Shown piece after piece: positions 7,549 to 15,306 of a stretch of 15,963 nt of DNA (within the stretch, counting starts at the first letter, position 1; the number at the start of each line of letters is the position of its first letter). Source of the stretch: an uncultured Acidimicrobium sp. (GTDB lineage Bacteria; Actinomycetota; Acidimicrobiia; Acidimicrobiales; Ilumatobacteraceae). A program made the translations under genes and the position numbers. The DNA is taken from positions 1-15,963 of the forward strand of contig CAINTF010000264.1 of assembly GCA_903853285.1 (NCBI GenBank). The letters run 5' to 3'. The notes below the pieces were generated by a model. The model saw nothing but the letters and a program-made list of their open reading frames with translations, was not told the origin of the DNA and did not search any database.

Positions 7549-8798
7549 CGGTTTTTTCAACTAGCCCAGGAACCCGGGACATTTTGGCTCCCGATGCTGC
7601 ACGCTGGCGTCAATTTCAAGAGGTTTTTGCTTCAGTAGTGCAGGATGCTGGCTACCAGTTGATCATTCCACCGATGTTTGAAGACCTTGGTGTCTTTTTG
7701 CGCCTGGGTGAAGCGACCGAAGTAGTCACCAAAGAAATGTATGACTTTGAAGATAAGGGTGGTCGTCGGGTTGCTTTGCGTCCAGAGCAGACTGCGAGTG
7801 TGTGCAGAGCTTTCGTCGAGCACAGACCAACTACTCCATGGAAAGTTTGGTATTCAGGTCCTAACTTTCGTTACGAGAAGCCGCAACAGGGCAGATATCG
7901 ACAATTTGATCAGGTCGGCATTGAGGTGCTGGGTGTAGATGATCCACTTTTGGATGCCGAAGTGATTGCTCTCGCTGCAACATTCTTTAAGAGACTTGGA
8001 TTGCAGGATGTTCAATTGGCTGTCAATTCACTTGGAGATGATGGCGATCGTGAAAAGTATTCGGCTGCACTTCACCAGTATTTTTCTGCCAACCTCTCGC
8101 AACTTTCCGAAGAGTCTCAGATCACCTTGCAGAAAAACCCACTTCGCGTGCTCGACTCAAAGCGGCGCGAGGATCAGGCATTAATCAGTGCCGCTCCGAA
8201 GATTCGCGATTTCTTGAGTGTGGATGCCGCCAACCATTTTGATTCGGTTTTGCGTGCTCTTGACGCTCTCGGTGTGAAGTATGCAATCGACGACCGGTTA
8301 GTGCGCGGTCTCGATTACTACCGCCGAACAACGTTTGAATTTGTCTCGACGGCGCTCAAAGCGGCACACACCGCAATCGGTGGAGGCGGACGCTATGACG
8401 GTTTAGTTGAGCAATTGGGTGGTCCTGCAACCCCAGGTATCGGCTTTGCGCTTGGTCTTGATCGAACACTTTTGGCGTGTGATGCCGAAAATGTTTTTGC
8501 TGCGCCTCGTACAAGCGTCTCCGTTTTTGTTGTTGACACAACCGGTGGTTTGCATGCTGCCGAGGTGTGCAATCTTTTACGTAACAACGCAATCAGTGCC
8601 GACCGAGCCTTTGATAACCGAAGCATGAAGGCACAAATGAAGGCAGCTGATAGAAGCGGAGCCACAATCGCTCTGATAATTGGCACCGATGAAGTAGCCG
8701 CAGGGCATATCATCGTTCGTCCGATGAATTCTGGTCAACAATACGCAATCGCACAAGATCAGCTCGTTGCAGCAATACGCAGCGAACTACAGAAATGA
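7545..8798 (+). CDS. hisS: Histidyl-tRNA synthetase
   Basis: HisRS charges tRNA-His with histidine in the cytosol. The product is 417 residues, normal for the bacterial form. The N-terminus has the family GTRDILAPDAARW (9-21). Motif 2 is GPNFRYEKPQQGRYRQFDQ (105-123). The histidine-specific motifs are RGLDYYRRTTFEF (254-266) and GGGRYDGL (280-287), and motif 3 is G-F-A-L-G-L-D-R (300-307). The C-terminal anticodon-binding domain is present (about 325-417, including K-A-Q-M-K-A-A-D-R-S-G at 362-372). The start is taken as the GTG at 7545, which overlaps the rsh TGA in a GTGA junction and leaves only nine residues before the first conserved motif. No Shine-Dalgarno is needed if translation is coupled to rsh. 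There is no room for a T-box leader, so the gene probably follows the rsh transcript. Confidence 0.97.
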   Translation: MTVFSTSPGTRDILAPDAARWRQFQEVFASVVQDAGYQLIIPPMFEDLGVFLRLGEATEVVTKEMYDFEDKGGRRVALRPEQTASVCRAFVEHRPTTPWKVWYSGPNFRYEKPQQGRYRQFDQVGIEVLGVDDPLLDAEVIALAATFFKRLGLQDVQLAVNSLGDDGDREKYSAALHQYFSANLSQLSEESQITLQKNPLRVLDSKRREDQALISAAPKIRDFLSVDAANHFDSVLRALDALGVKYAIDDRLVRGLDYYRRTTFEFVSTALKAAHTAIGGGGRYDGLVEQLGGPATPGIGFALGLDRTLLACDAENVFAAPRTSVSVFVVDTTGGLHAAEVCNLLRNNAISADRAFDNRSMKAQMKAADRSGATIALIIGTDEVAAGHIIVRPMNSGQQYAIAQDQLVAAIRSELQK

Positions 8799-8808
8799 GA
8801 GTAAGTAC

Positions 8809-10596
8809 ATGTCCAGTTCTCTAACCCCTTCGATCAATGCCACGGCGTTGCGCACTCAGTTGTGTGGCAGCCTGCGGCCAGAACACATTGGTCAGACCGT
8901 TACTTTGTGCGGATGGATCGCACGTCGTCGTGAACACGGTGAACATTTGGCGTTTCTCGACGTTCGTGACTATTCCGGCGTGGTGCAATGCGTGGTCAGC
9001 GACGTCAAAGATGTCCGTAATGAGTGGGTAGTGCAGATCACCGGCAAAGTTCAGGCCCGACCTGATGGAACGGTCAATGCAAACCTTCCTACCGGCGGTG
9101 TCGAGCTGGTTGAATGTGAACTCACAGTCTTAAATGCTGCCGAGTCTCCACCATTTCCAATTGATGCTCGTGCAGACGATGTAGATGAAGGTGTTCGACT
9201 CAAGTTTCGCTATCTCGACATTCGTCGCGAGCGGATGCAGAAGAATTTGCGAATTCGCGCCAAGGTGAACTCTGCAATTCGTGGCGCCATGGAAGCTCAG
9301 AGCTTCGTTGAAGTCGAGACTCCATTTTTGATGCCTTCCACTCCAGAAGGTGCACGCGAGTTTTTAGTTCCATCTCGCAAAGAGCCAGGATCATTTTACG
9401 CATTGCCACAGTCGCCACAATTGTGGAAACAATTGCTCATGGTCGCCGGTATCGATCGCTATTACCAAATTGCTCGCTGTTTGCGTGACGAAGACTTGCG
9501 AGCAGACCGCCAGTACGAGTTCATGCAGCTGGACGCTGAGATGAGTTTTGTTACTAAGGATGATGTTCTGGCTGCGATTAGCCAAGCAGTTGTTGCAGCA
9601 GCCGAAGCTGCACTTGGTCAGACTCCACCACCGATTGAACAAATTACATGGCACGATGCAATGAACCGCTTTGGCAGCGACAAACCAGACTTGCGTTTTG
9701 GTATGGAACTCATTGAGCTCACGGCTGTTTTTGCCACAACTGAATTTAAAGCATTCGCAACGGCCAAGTCGATCAAAGGTTTGCGAGTTGACGCAGCGAC
9801 ATACCCTGAAGCAGCAGCATCCGGACGCAGCAAGTTGGATGCGTTCACCGATCGTGCAAAACAGATGGGTGCTAAAGGATTGGTTTGGATCAAGGTTGGC
9901 GATGACCTTGCCCTGGATTCACCAGTTGCCAAATTCCTGAGCGAAACCGAGCGTGCTGCACTGTTGCAGCAAATGCAAGCAAAGTCGGGCGACTTGCTGT
10001 TGCTCGTTGCAGACGAATGGTCGACGGCATGTGAAGTTCTTGGACACTTACGCAATGACATCGGCCGTCCACCGGTGCATGAGGGTCCTTACCGTTACGT
10101 CTGGGTGATCGACTTTCCACTATTTGTTGGCATCAGTCCAACAACCGGTAAGCCACAGCCAGGACACCATCCGTTCTGTCAACCACACCCAGAAGACATA
10201 GATCGCCTCGAATCAGACCCAATGAGCGTGCGCGCTCTTGCGTACGACTTGGTGCTCAATGGTTGGGAGCTTGGCTCTGGTTCAATCCGGATTCATGATC
10301 CTGAGATGCAGCGTCGTGTATTTAGGCAGCTCGGTATTTCGGACGAAGATGCCGATCGTCGATTCGGTTTCTTTTTGCAGCCGTTTAAATATGGTGCTCC
10401 ACCACACGGTGGATTCGCTTTTGGCACTGATCGTCTCGTGGCGATTTTGGCTGGAGAAGAGAACATTCGTGAAGTGATTGCATTTCCGAAAACTCAGTCG
10501 GGGAGCGATCCAATGACCAACGCCCCTACTCCTGTGGATCCCGCACAGCTCAACGAGTTGGGTATTCGATTGTTGCCTCCGCCAGCAAAGAGTTAG
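8809..10596 (+). CDS. aspS: Aspartyl-tRNA synthetase, probably non-discriminating (Asp/Asn)
   Basis: This class II synthetase charges tRNA-Asp, and in its non-discriminating form also mischarges tRNA-Asn for later amidation by GatCAB. The product is 595 residues, the bacterial AspRS size. It has an N-terminal OB-fold anticodon domain (about 20-110), then the catalytic core with [17 protein letters not shown] (198-214), motif 2 around [10 protein letters not shown] (226-235), the bacterial GAD insertion (about 285-420), and motif 3 [14 protein letters not shown] (534-547). His43 and Gly87 match the residues tied to non-discriminating AspRS (His and Gly there, against Leu and Lys in E. coli). 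Motif 2 reads [20 protein letters not shown] instead of the common F, P and T at three of those positions. An in-frame ATG at 8767 lies inside hisS; I prefer the ATG at 8809, 10 bases after the hisS stop, which matches the family N-terminus and has a weak GAGAG upstream. Confidence 0.96.
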   Translation: [595 protein letters not shown]

Positions 10597-10609
10597 CGAG
10601 CACGAGCGA

Positions 10610-11914
10610 TTGACTCAAGCCGACGACCTTTTCTCTGCGGCGGTGGCTGACAGGCTTCGCTCACAAGCACCACTTGCTGCGCGACTGCGCCCACGCACGC
10701 TGGATGAAATAGTCGGTCAAGAACACTTAATTGCGCAAGGTGCTCCATTGCGAAAATTGATTGAGGCTGATCGGCTGTCGTCGGTAATTCTGTGGGGACC
10801 TCCGGGCACTGGCAAGACAACACTTGCCGAAGTTGTTGCGTCGAGCACCAATCGTGCATTCGAGAGACTGTCTGCAGTGACATCGGGTGTGAAAGATGTG
10901 CGCGAAGCGATTGAACGAGCAACAGACCGACTTGGTCAGCATGGGCGTTCAACGATTGTTTTTGTAGATGAGATTCATCGCTTTTCAACGTCGCAACAAG
11001 ATGCACTACTTCCTTCGGTTGAAAGTGGCATCATCACGTTGATCGGCGCTACAACAGAGAATCCTTTTTTTGAAGTCAATGGACCATTGCGAAGTCGGAG
11101 CACAATGTTTCGACTCGAGACGCTGGGTGTCGCAGCGATTCGCAGCTTGTTGGAACGAGGATTGACAGCAGAGGGAATGACTGCCGATGAAGATGCGTTG
11201 ACAATTCTTTCTCAACGCGCGGCAGGAGATGGACGACAAGGACTTACCGCTCTCGAAGTTGCATGTGCACTGGCGCGACCAAACAAAGTCACAACTGCTC
11301 ATGTTGAGGCAGCACTTGGAGTCAGTGCGTTGAACTATGGCAGAGACGATCACTATGACGTTGTCTCGGCATTTATTAAAAGCATCAGGGGGAGCAATGT
11401 CGACGCCGGAATTTTTTGGCTTGCACGAATGCTCGAAGCGGGAGATGACCCACGATTCATAGCGCGTCGACTCATCATCTTGGCCTCCGAAGACATTGGT
11501 ATGGCAGACCCGCAAGCGCTCGTAGTCGCAGTTGCTGCCGCCCAAGCGGTGGATCATGTTGGGCTACCCGAGGCACAGCTCAATCTTGCTCAAGCGGTTG
11601 TGTATCTTGCTCAGGCGCCTAAGAGCAATGGCTCAGCGGTCGCAATTTGGAATGCACGAAGTGATATCCGTCAAGGTGTGGATGTTGAGGTGCCCGCGCA
11701 CCTCCGAGATGCGCATTATGCAGGTGCCCAAGTGTTGGGTCACGGCACTGAATATCGTTCTCCGCATGATGAGCAGATAGGTGAAAGGGCTAGTAGTGAA
11801 AAGGCAAGTAATAAAAAGGATTTGAAGCAAAAAGTGGAACAGGACTACCTTCCTGCGCAAACTGAAGGCGCTATTCGGCGCAGTGATCCGTATTACAAGC
11901 CGCCACACAGTTAG
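10610..11914 (+). CDS. rarA: Replication-associated recombination protein RarA (MgsA, AAA+ ATPase)
   Basis: RarA is a tetrameric clamp-loader-like AAA+ ATPase that acts at stalled replication forks and single-strand DNA ends. The 434-residue product has the family entry RLRPRTLDEIVGQEHL (25-40), Walker A GPPGTGKT (63-70), Walker B VFVDEIHRF (117-125), sensor 1 GATTENP (146-152) and R-S-R-S (161-164) in the arginine-finger region. The MgsA C-terminal domain follows, including DVEVPAHLRDAHYAGA and GHGTEYRSPHD (the latter ending at 387). In place of the short Tyr/Gly loop usual before Q-x-Y-L-P, there is a Lys/Ser/Glu-rich stretch (388-409) about 16 residues longer, then DYLP (412-415). The start is taken as the TTG at 10610, 13 bases after aspS, since it fits the family N-terminus (D-D-L-F-S-A-A) and no in-frame ATG or GTG lies upstream. 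A GTG at 10643 is a weaker alternative. Confidence 0.95.
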   Translation: MTQADDLFSAAVADRLRSQAPLAARLRPRTLDEIVGQEHLIAQGAPLRKLIEADRLSSVILWGPPGTGKTTLAEVVASSTNRAFERLSAVTSGVKDVREAIERATDRLGQHGRSTIVFVDEIHRFSTSQQDALLPSVESGIITLIGATTENPFFEVNGPLRSRSTMFRLETLGVAAIRSLLERGLTAEGMTADEDALTILSQRAAGDGRQGLTALEVACALARPNKVTTAHVEAALGVSALNYGRDDHYDVVSAFIKSIRGSNVDAGIFWLARMLEAGDDPRFIARRLIILASEDIGMADPQALVVAVAAAQAVDHVGLPEAQLNLAQAVVYLAQAPKSNGSAVAIWNARSDIRQGVDVEVPAHLRDAHYAGAQVLGHGTEYRSPHDEQIGERASSEKASNKKDLKQKVEQDYLPAQTEGAIRRSDPYYKPPHS

Positions 11915-11944
11915 TCGAGCGAAGTTTGGATGTCAGCACACAAC

Positions 11945-11951
11945 AAGGTGG
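11945..11951 (+). promoter_or_regulatory. Strong Shine-Dalgarno of the small membrane protein gene
   Basis: AAGGTGG differs from AAGGAGG at one base and sits 6 bases before the ATG at 11958 (9 before the ATG at 11961). It decides the start against a longer reading frame opening at 11883. It is the only strong ribosome binding site I see in the window. Confidence 0.7.
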
Positions 11952-11957
11952 TTTGAG

Positions 11958-12200
11958 ATGATGAAGCGTCTTTTTTGGTTTTCAATGGGTGTACTCGCTG
12001 GCGTTTTCGGTTGGCGTTATGTCAAAGAAAAGGCGCGGGACGCGGCAAGCCAAATCACTCCCGCTCAGGTTGCAAGTGACTTGTACGATGGCGCTGTCAA
12101 ACTGGCCAGTCAGGGTGTAGAGATCCTTCGTAACCTGCGCGCTAAGGACAGCAGTTTTGTGGATGATCAGAACGAATCGTCTCGCAGCAATATCAGGTAG
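11958..12200 (+). CDS. Small single-pass membrane protein of unknown function (rarA-alaS spacer gene)
   Basis: An 80-residue protein with a basic start (MMKR), one hydrophobic segment at about 5-20 (LFWFSMGVLAGVFGWR) and a charged, probably cytoplasmic helical region (about 22-62: K-E-K-A-R-D-A-A, then T-P-A-Q-V-A-S-D-L-Y-D-G-A-V-K-L-A), ending in a polar Ser/Asp/Asn tail. I do not know its function. In many actinobacteria a small protein of the same build, with an F-W-F-x-x-G-x-x-A-G-V-like membrane start, precedes alaS; this is annotated DUF6167 in Streptomyces, and the resemblance plus position suggest this is its counterpart. That is inference, not an alignment result. The start is set by the AAGGTGG at 11945-11951; ATG 11958 and ATG 11961 are both possible. 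It lies 43 bases after rarA and 33 before alaS. Confidence 0.8.
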   Translation: MMKRLFWFSMGVLAGVFGWRYVKEKARDAASQITPAQVASDLYDGAVKLASQGVEILRNLRAKDSSFVDDQNESSRSNIR

Positions 12201-12219
12201 GGCTGCACTGCGCGACAAC

Positions 12220-12225
12220 TAGACT
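12220..12225 (+). promoter_or_regulatory. Possible -10 box upstream of alaS
   Basis: TAGACT fits TANNNT and ends 8 bases before the preferred alaS ATG (12234), which has no Shine-Dalgarno. This is the third such arrangement in the window and is compatible with a leaderless alaS transcript. No -35 box is recognisable. Confidence 0.3.
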
Positions 12226-12233
12226 TGTCCCAA

Positions 12234-14873
12234 ATGTCGGCAAACAAAAGTTCAATCACTTCGGCTCAGCAGCTCCGCGATGCCTTTACTGGATTCTTCG
12301 CGTCTAAAGGTCATTCGCCAGTCCAATCAGCAAGCCTGATTCCGCATGACCCAACGGTTCTTTTCACCGTTGCGGGCATGGTGCCGTTCAAACCGTATTT
12401 TGTTGGCGATGAAGCTGCTCCATATAAGCGCGCAGTCAGTGTGCAAAAGTGTGCACGTGCTGGCGGTAAGCACAATGACCTCGATGACGTTGGTCGTACC
12501 AAACGACATCTCGTGTTCTTCGAAATGATGGGCAACTTTAGTTTTGGCGATTATTTCAAGTCTGATGCGATTCCATGGTCATGGGAACTTGTAACCGAAG
12601 TTTTTGGTTTTGATGGCGACCAATTGTGGATCACCGTGCACGAGAGCGATGATGAAGCGGAGCAAATCTGGCACGACGTTGTTGGTGTGCCGATGAACCG
12701 TATTCAGCGGCTTGGCGATGCAGACAATTTTTGGCAGATGGGTGATACCGGTCCATGCGGTCCATGTTCGGAAATTCATATTGACCGTGGCGCAGCCTTC
12801 GGGCCTGACGGTGGGCCGCTTCACGACAAGAAGGGCGACCGCTTTCTCGAATTTTGGAACTTGGTGTTTATGCAGTTCAACCAAGCCAAAGATGGATCCC
12901 GCACACCATTGCCAAAACCATCTATCGATACAGGGGCTGGGTTGGAGCGAATTCTTGCATTGATGCAAGGCACCGATTCGGTGTGGGAGACAGACGTGTT
13001 GTTTCCGCTCGTGCAACAAGCGCAGTCGCTTACATCTGCCAAGTACCGTGCGGGCGATTACGACGACCGGGATAGTTTTAGTTTGCGCGTCTTGGCAGAA
13101 CATGCAAGGTCGGCGACCATGCTCGTCAATGATGGTGTGTTCCCTTCAAATGAGGGTCGAGGTTATGTGCTGCGACGAATCATTCGGCGAGCAGTACGAC
13201 ATGCATATTTGTTGGGCACAGAAAAATTGGTCATGCCAAAATTGACTGAGACAGCGCTCGAGGTCATGCGCTCTGCTTACCCAGAACTTGATGCCAATAA
13301 AGACTTCATCTTGGGAGTGTTAACCAAGGAAGAAGAGAGCTTCCGCCAGACGCTCAAGACTGGCGTCACAATTCTTGAAGATGAATTATCGGGTGGTTCA
13401 AAGAAGCTCGGTGGTAGCACCGCTTTCTTGTTGCATGACACGTATGGATTCCCACTTGAATTGACTCAAGAGATTGCTAGTGAGCGCAATGTTGAAGTTG
13501 ACGTAGAAGGTTTCGAAAAAGAAATGTCGGCGCAGCGCAAGCGCGCCAAGAGCGCACGTAAGGGCGCAGCTGTCGATGCTTCATCGGTTGAGAGTTATCG
13601 AGCCGTGATGGAACAGCACGGTACGACGAGATTTGTTGGATACGAAACGACAGAATCGACAAGCACGGTTTTATCTGTACTTCCGGTTGCGAATGATGCA
13701 GGTGAAAATGCTCAGACTGTCGAGATCTTCCTGGATATCACTGCTTTCTACGCCGAGAGTGGTGGCCAAGTTGGCGATACAGGGGTACTCACATCCTCTA
13801 CTGGCGAAGCCCGTGTAGTCGATACAACCTTTGCTTTGCCGGGTTTGAGAAAACATACATGTGAGATGACTCGGGGAGTTATCGAACCAGGTCAGCAAGT
13901 TCAGGCATCCGTCGATGTCGATGTGCGCGATGCGACTCGACGAAACCACACTGCTACACACGTTTTGCATTGGGCGCTGCGACAGGTTTTGGGCGAGCAT
14001 GTAAAGCAGGCTGGCTCATTGGTATCGGATGAACGGCTCCGCTTTGACTTCAGCCATTATGCAAGTGTCACGCAAGACGAGATAGAACAGATTGAACGAC
14101 TCGCCAATGGTGAGGTCCTTCGCAATACTCAGACACGAAACTATGAGACATCCAAAGATGAAGCAACTGCAGCAGGAGCTATTGCGTTCTTCGGCGACAA
14201 ATACGGCGACATGGTTCGTGTGTTGGAGGCGGGAAATTCGATTGAATTATGCGGTGGCACTCATGTTCGTGCAACGGGAGATATCGGCCTCATCAAGATT
14301 GTGGCAGAGTCTTCGATCGGATCGAACCTCCGACGCATCGAAGCGGTAACAGGCGAGAATGCACTCAATTTCGTTTTGGATGCGTCCCGCACGCTTCACT
14401 CTGCGGCGGACTTGTTGGGTGCAAGTTCCACAGAGATGATCGCAACTGTCAAACGTAAGTTGGTTGAAATCAAGGGTCTACAGGATGAGATCAAGCAGTT
14501 GCGTGGCGCCCAGGCCCGACAACTTGCGGGCGGACTTGCGACAAAGCATGTCAACGGTGTTGTGATCTCACGAGTCGACGGGATCACCCCAAATGATTTG
14601 CGTGAATTGGCACTTGCCATTCGTCAGGATGCGCAAGTAAAACTCGTTGTATTAGGTGGCGTCACAGACTCTGGCGGTGTTGCACTCGTTGCAACCGTTT
14701 CGAGCGGCGTTTCTCTTTCTGCTGGAGATCTCATCAAGGATGCAGCAAAAGCCGTTGGTGGTGGCGGAGGCGGCAAGGGCGATATCGCAACGGCGGGCGG
14801 AAAGAACCCGGAAGCTCTTGACGAAGCTCTTGAAATTGCAAGACGAGTGGCGACTGAAGCCATCGGCTCATAA
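12234..14873 (+). CDS. alaS: Alanyl-tRNA synthetase
   Basis: AlaRS charges tRNA-Ala and hydrolyses mischarged Ser/Gly-tRNA-Ala in a separate editing site. The 879-residue product is full length. The class II catalytic core covers about 8-250 (FFASKGHSPVQSASLIP; VAGMVPFKPYF; RTKRHLVFFEMMGNFSFGDY at 88-107; DTGPCGPCSE at 171-180; DTGAGLERILA at 232-242). The tRNA-binding helical domain holds NEGRGYVLRRIIRRA (306-320). The editing domain has the metal ligands His572 and His576 in NHTATHVLH and Cys673 and His677 in CGGTH. The C-Ala domain includes the glycine-rich GGGGGGKGDIATAGGK (842-857). The start is taken as the ATG at 12234; a TTG three codons upstream (12225) is in frame, and neither has a Shine-Dalgarno. 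There is no room for a T-box leader. The stop is one base before the ruvX start. Confidence 0.97.
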   Translation: MSANKSSITSAQQLRDAFTGFFASKGHSPVQSASLIPHDPTVLFTVAGMVPFKPYFVGDEAAPYKRAVSVQKCARAGGKHNDLDDVGRTKRHLVFFEMMGNFSFGDYFKSDAIPWSWELVTEVFGFDGDQLWITVHESDDEAEQIWHDVVGVPMNRIQRLGDADNFWQMGDTGPCGPCSEIHIDRGAAFGPDGGPLHDKKGDRFLEFWNLVFMQFNQAKDGSRTPLPKPSIDTGAGLERILALMQGTDSVWETDVLFPLVQQAQSLTSAKYRAGDYDDRDSFSLRVLAEHARSATMLVNDGVFPSNEGRGYVLRRIIRRAVRHAYLLGTEKLVMPKLTETALEVMRSAYPELDANKDFILGVLTKEEESFRQTLKTGVTILEDELSGGSKKLGGSTAFLLHDTYGFPLELTQEIASERNVEVDVEGFEKEMSAQRKRAKSARKGAAVDASSVESYRAVMEQHGTTRFVGYETTESTSTVLSVLPVANDAGENAQTVEIFLDITAFYAESGGQVGDTGVLTSSTGEARVVDTTFALPGLRKHTCEMTRGVIEPGQQVQASVDVDVRDATRRNHTATHVLHWALRQVLGEHVKQAGSLVSDERLRFDFSHYASVTQDEIEQIERLANGEVLRNTQTRNYETSKDEATAAGAIAFFGDKYGDMVRVLEAGNSIELCGGTHVRATGDIGLIKIVAESSIGSNLRRIEAVTGENALNFVLDASRTLHSAADLLGASSTEMIATVKRKLVEIKGLQDEIKQLRGAQARQLAGGLATKHVNGVVISRVDGITPNDLRELALAIRQDAQVKLVVLGGVTDSGGVALVATVSSGVSLSAGDLIKDAAKAVGGGGGGKGDIATAGGKNPEALDEALEIARRVATEAIGS

Positions 14874-14874
14874 C

Positions 14875-15306
14875 ATGCGTGCACTCGGGGTGGATCTCGG
14901 GACAAAGCGAATCGGTCTTGCAACAAGTGATGCAAGTGCAACAATTGCAACACCATTACAAGTGCTGAATCGAAGTGGCTCTCGGTTGCAAGATCACCAG
15001 GCGATTGCGGCGATAGTGAAGGAGTACGAAATCGATTGCGTTGTTGTGGGGATGCCCCTCAGTATGTCGGGCGATGTTGGTGCTGCTGCTCAATCTGCCA
15101 CTGTTGAAGTTGCTCAAATGACTAACGTTGTTGGAGTGCCAGTGCTCACATATGACGAGCGATTGACAACGGTGAGTGCTCATCAAATTTTGCAGGGCAA
15201 TAATGTAAATGCAAGAGACAGAAAGGCTGTGGTCGACAAAGTCGCTGCTGCCGTAATGTTGCAGTCTTGGTTGGATGCCCAGAAACAGAATTTCACCAAT
15301 GGTTGA
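14875..15306 (+). CDS. ruvX: Putative pre-16S rRNA nuclease / Holliday junction resolvase-like protein RuvX (YqgF)
   Basis: RuvX/YqgF is an RNase H-fold nuclease implicated in maturing the 5' end of 16S rRNA; Holliday-junction and transcription roles have also been reported for the family. The product is 143 residues, typical size. Catalytic acidic positions are visible: Asp7 in G-V-D-L-G-T-K-R-I-G-L-A (5-16), the D-E-R-L-T-T block (94-99), and Asp121 in DKVAAAVMLQSWLD (121-134). GMPLSMSGDVGAAAQ (59-73) is the family's central motif. The ATG at 14875 begins directly before the MRALGVDLG strand and is one base after alaS. A longer in-frame reading from 14656 lies wholly inside alaS and is not needed. 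No Shine-Dalgarno is visible, so initiation is probably coupled to alaS termination. The end overlaps the mltG start by 8 bases. Confidence 0.95.
   Translation: MRALGVDLGTKRIGLATSDASATIATPLQVLNRSGSRLQDHQAIAAIVKEYEIDCVVVGMPLSMSGDVGAAAQSATVEVAQMTNVVGVPVLTYDERLTTVSAHQILQGNNVNARDRKAVVDKVAAAVMLQSWLDAQKQNFTNG

Noticed and set aside
8767..8808. Upstream ATG for aspS inside hisS
   Set aside because: It adds 14 residues that overlap the hisS C-terminus. The ATG at 8809 fits the family start and has a weak GAGAG upstream.
9618..10061. Minus-strand open frame of 147 codons opposite aspS
   Set aside because: It is antisense to the GAD region of aspS, with no motif and no independent signals.
11006..11557. 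Minus-strand open frame of 183 codons opposite rarA
   Set aside because: It is a shadow of the rarA coding frame with random-looking composition and many Cys/Ser residues; no domain is visible.
11883..11957. Longer version of the small membrane protein starting inside rarA
   Set aside because: The added 25 residues overlap the RarA C-terminus, while the strong AAGGTGG at 11945-11951 marks the start at 11958 or 11961.
12201..12233. T-box or amino-acid-sensing leader ahead of the synthetase genes
   Set aside because: The gaps before hisS, aspS and alaS are between -4 and 33 bases, far too short for a T-box. No such element exists in this window.
14656..14874. Upstream extension of ruvX into alaS
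   Set aside because: The extra residues overlap conserved C-Ala coding sequence in another frame and do not resemble the RuvX N-terminus, which starts at the ATG at 14875.
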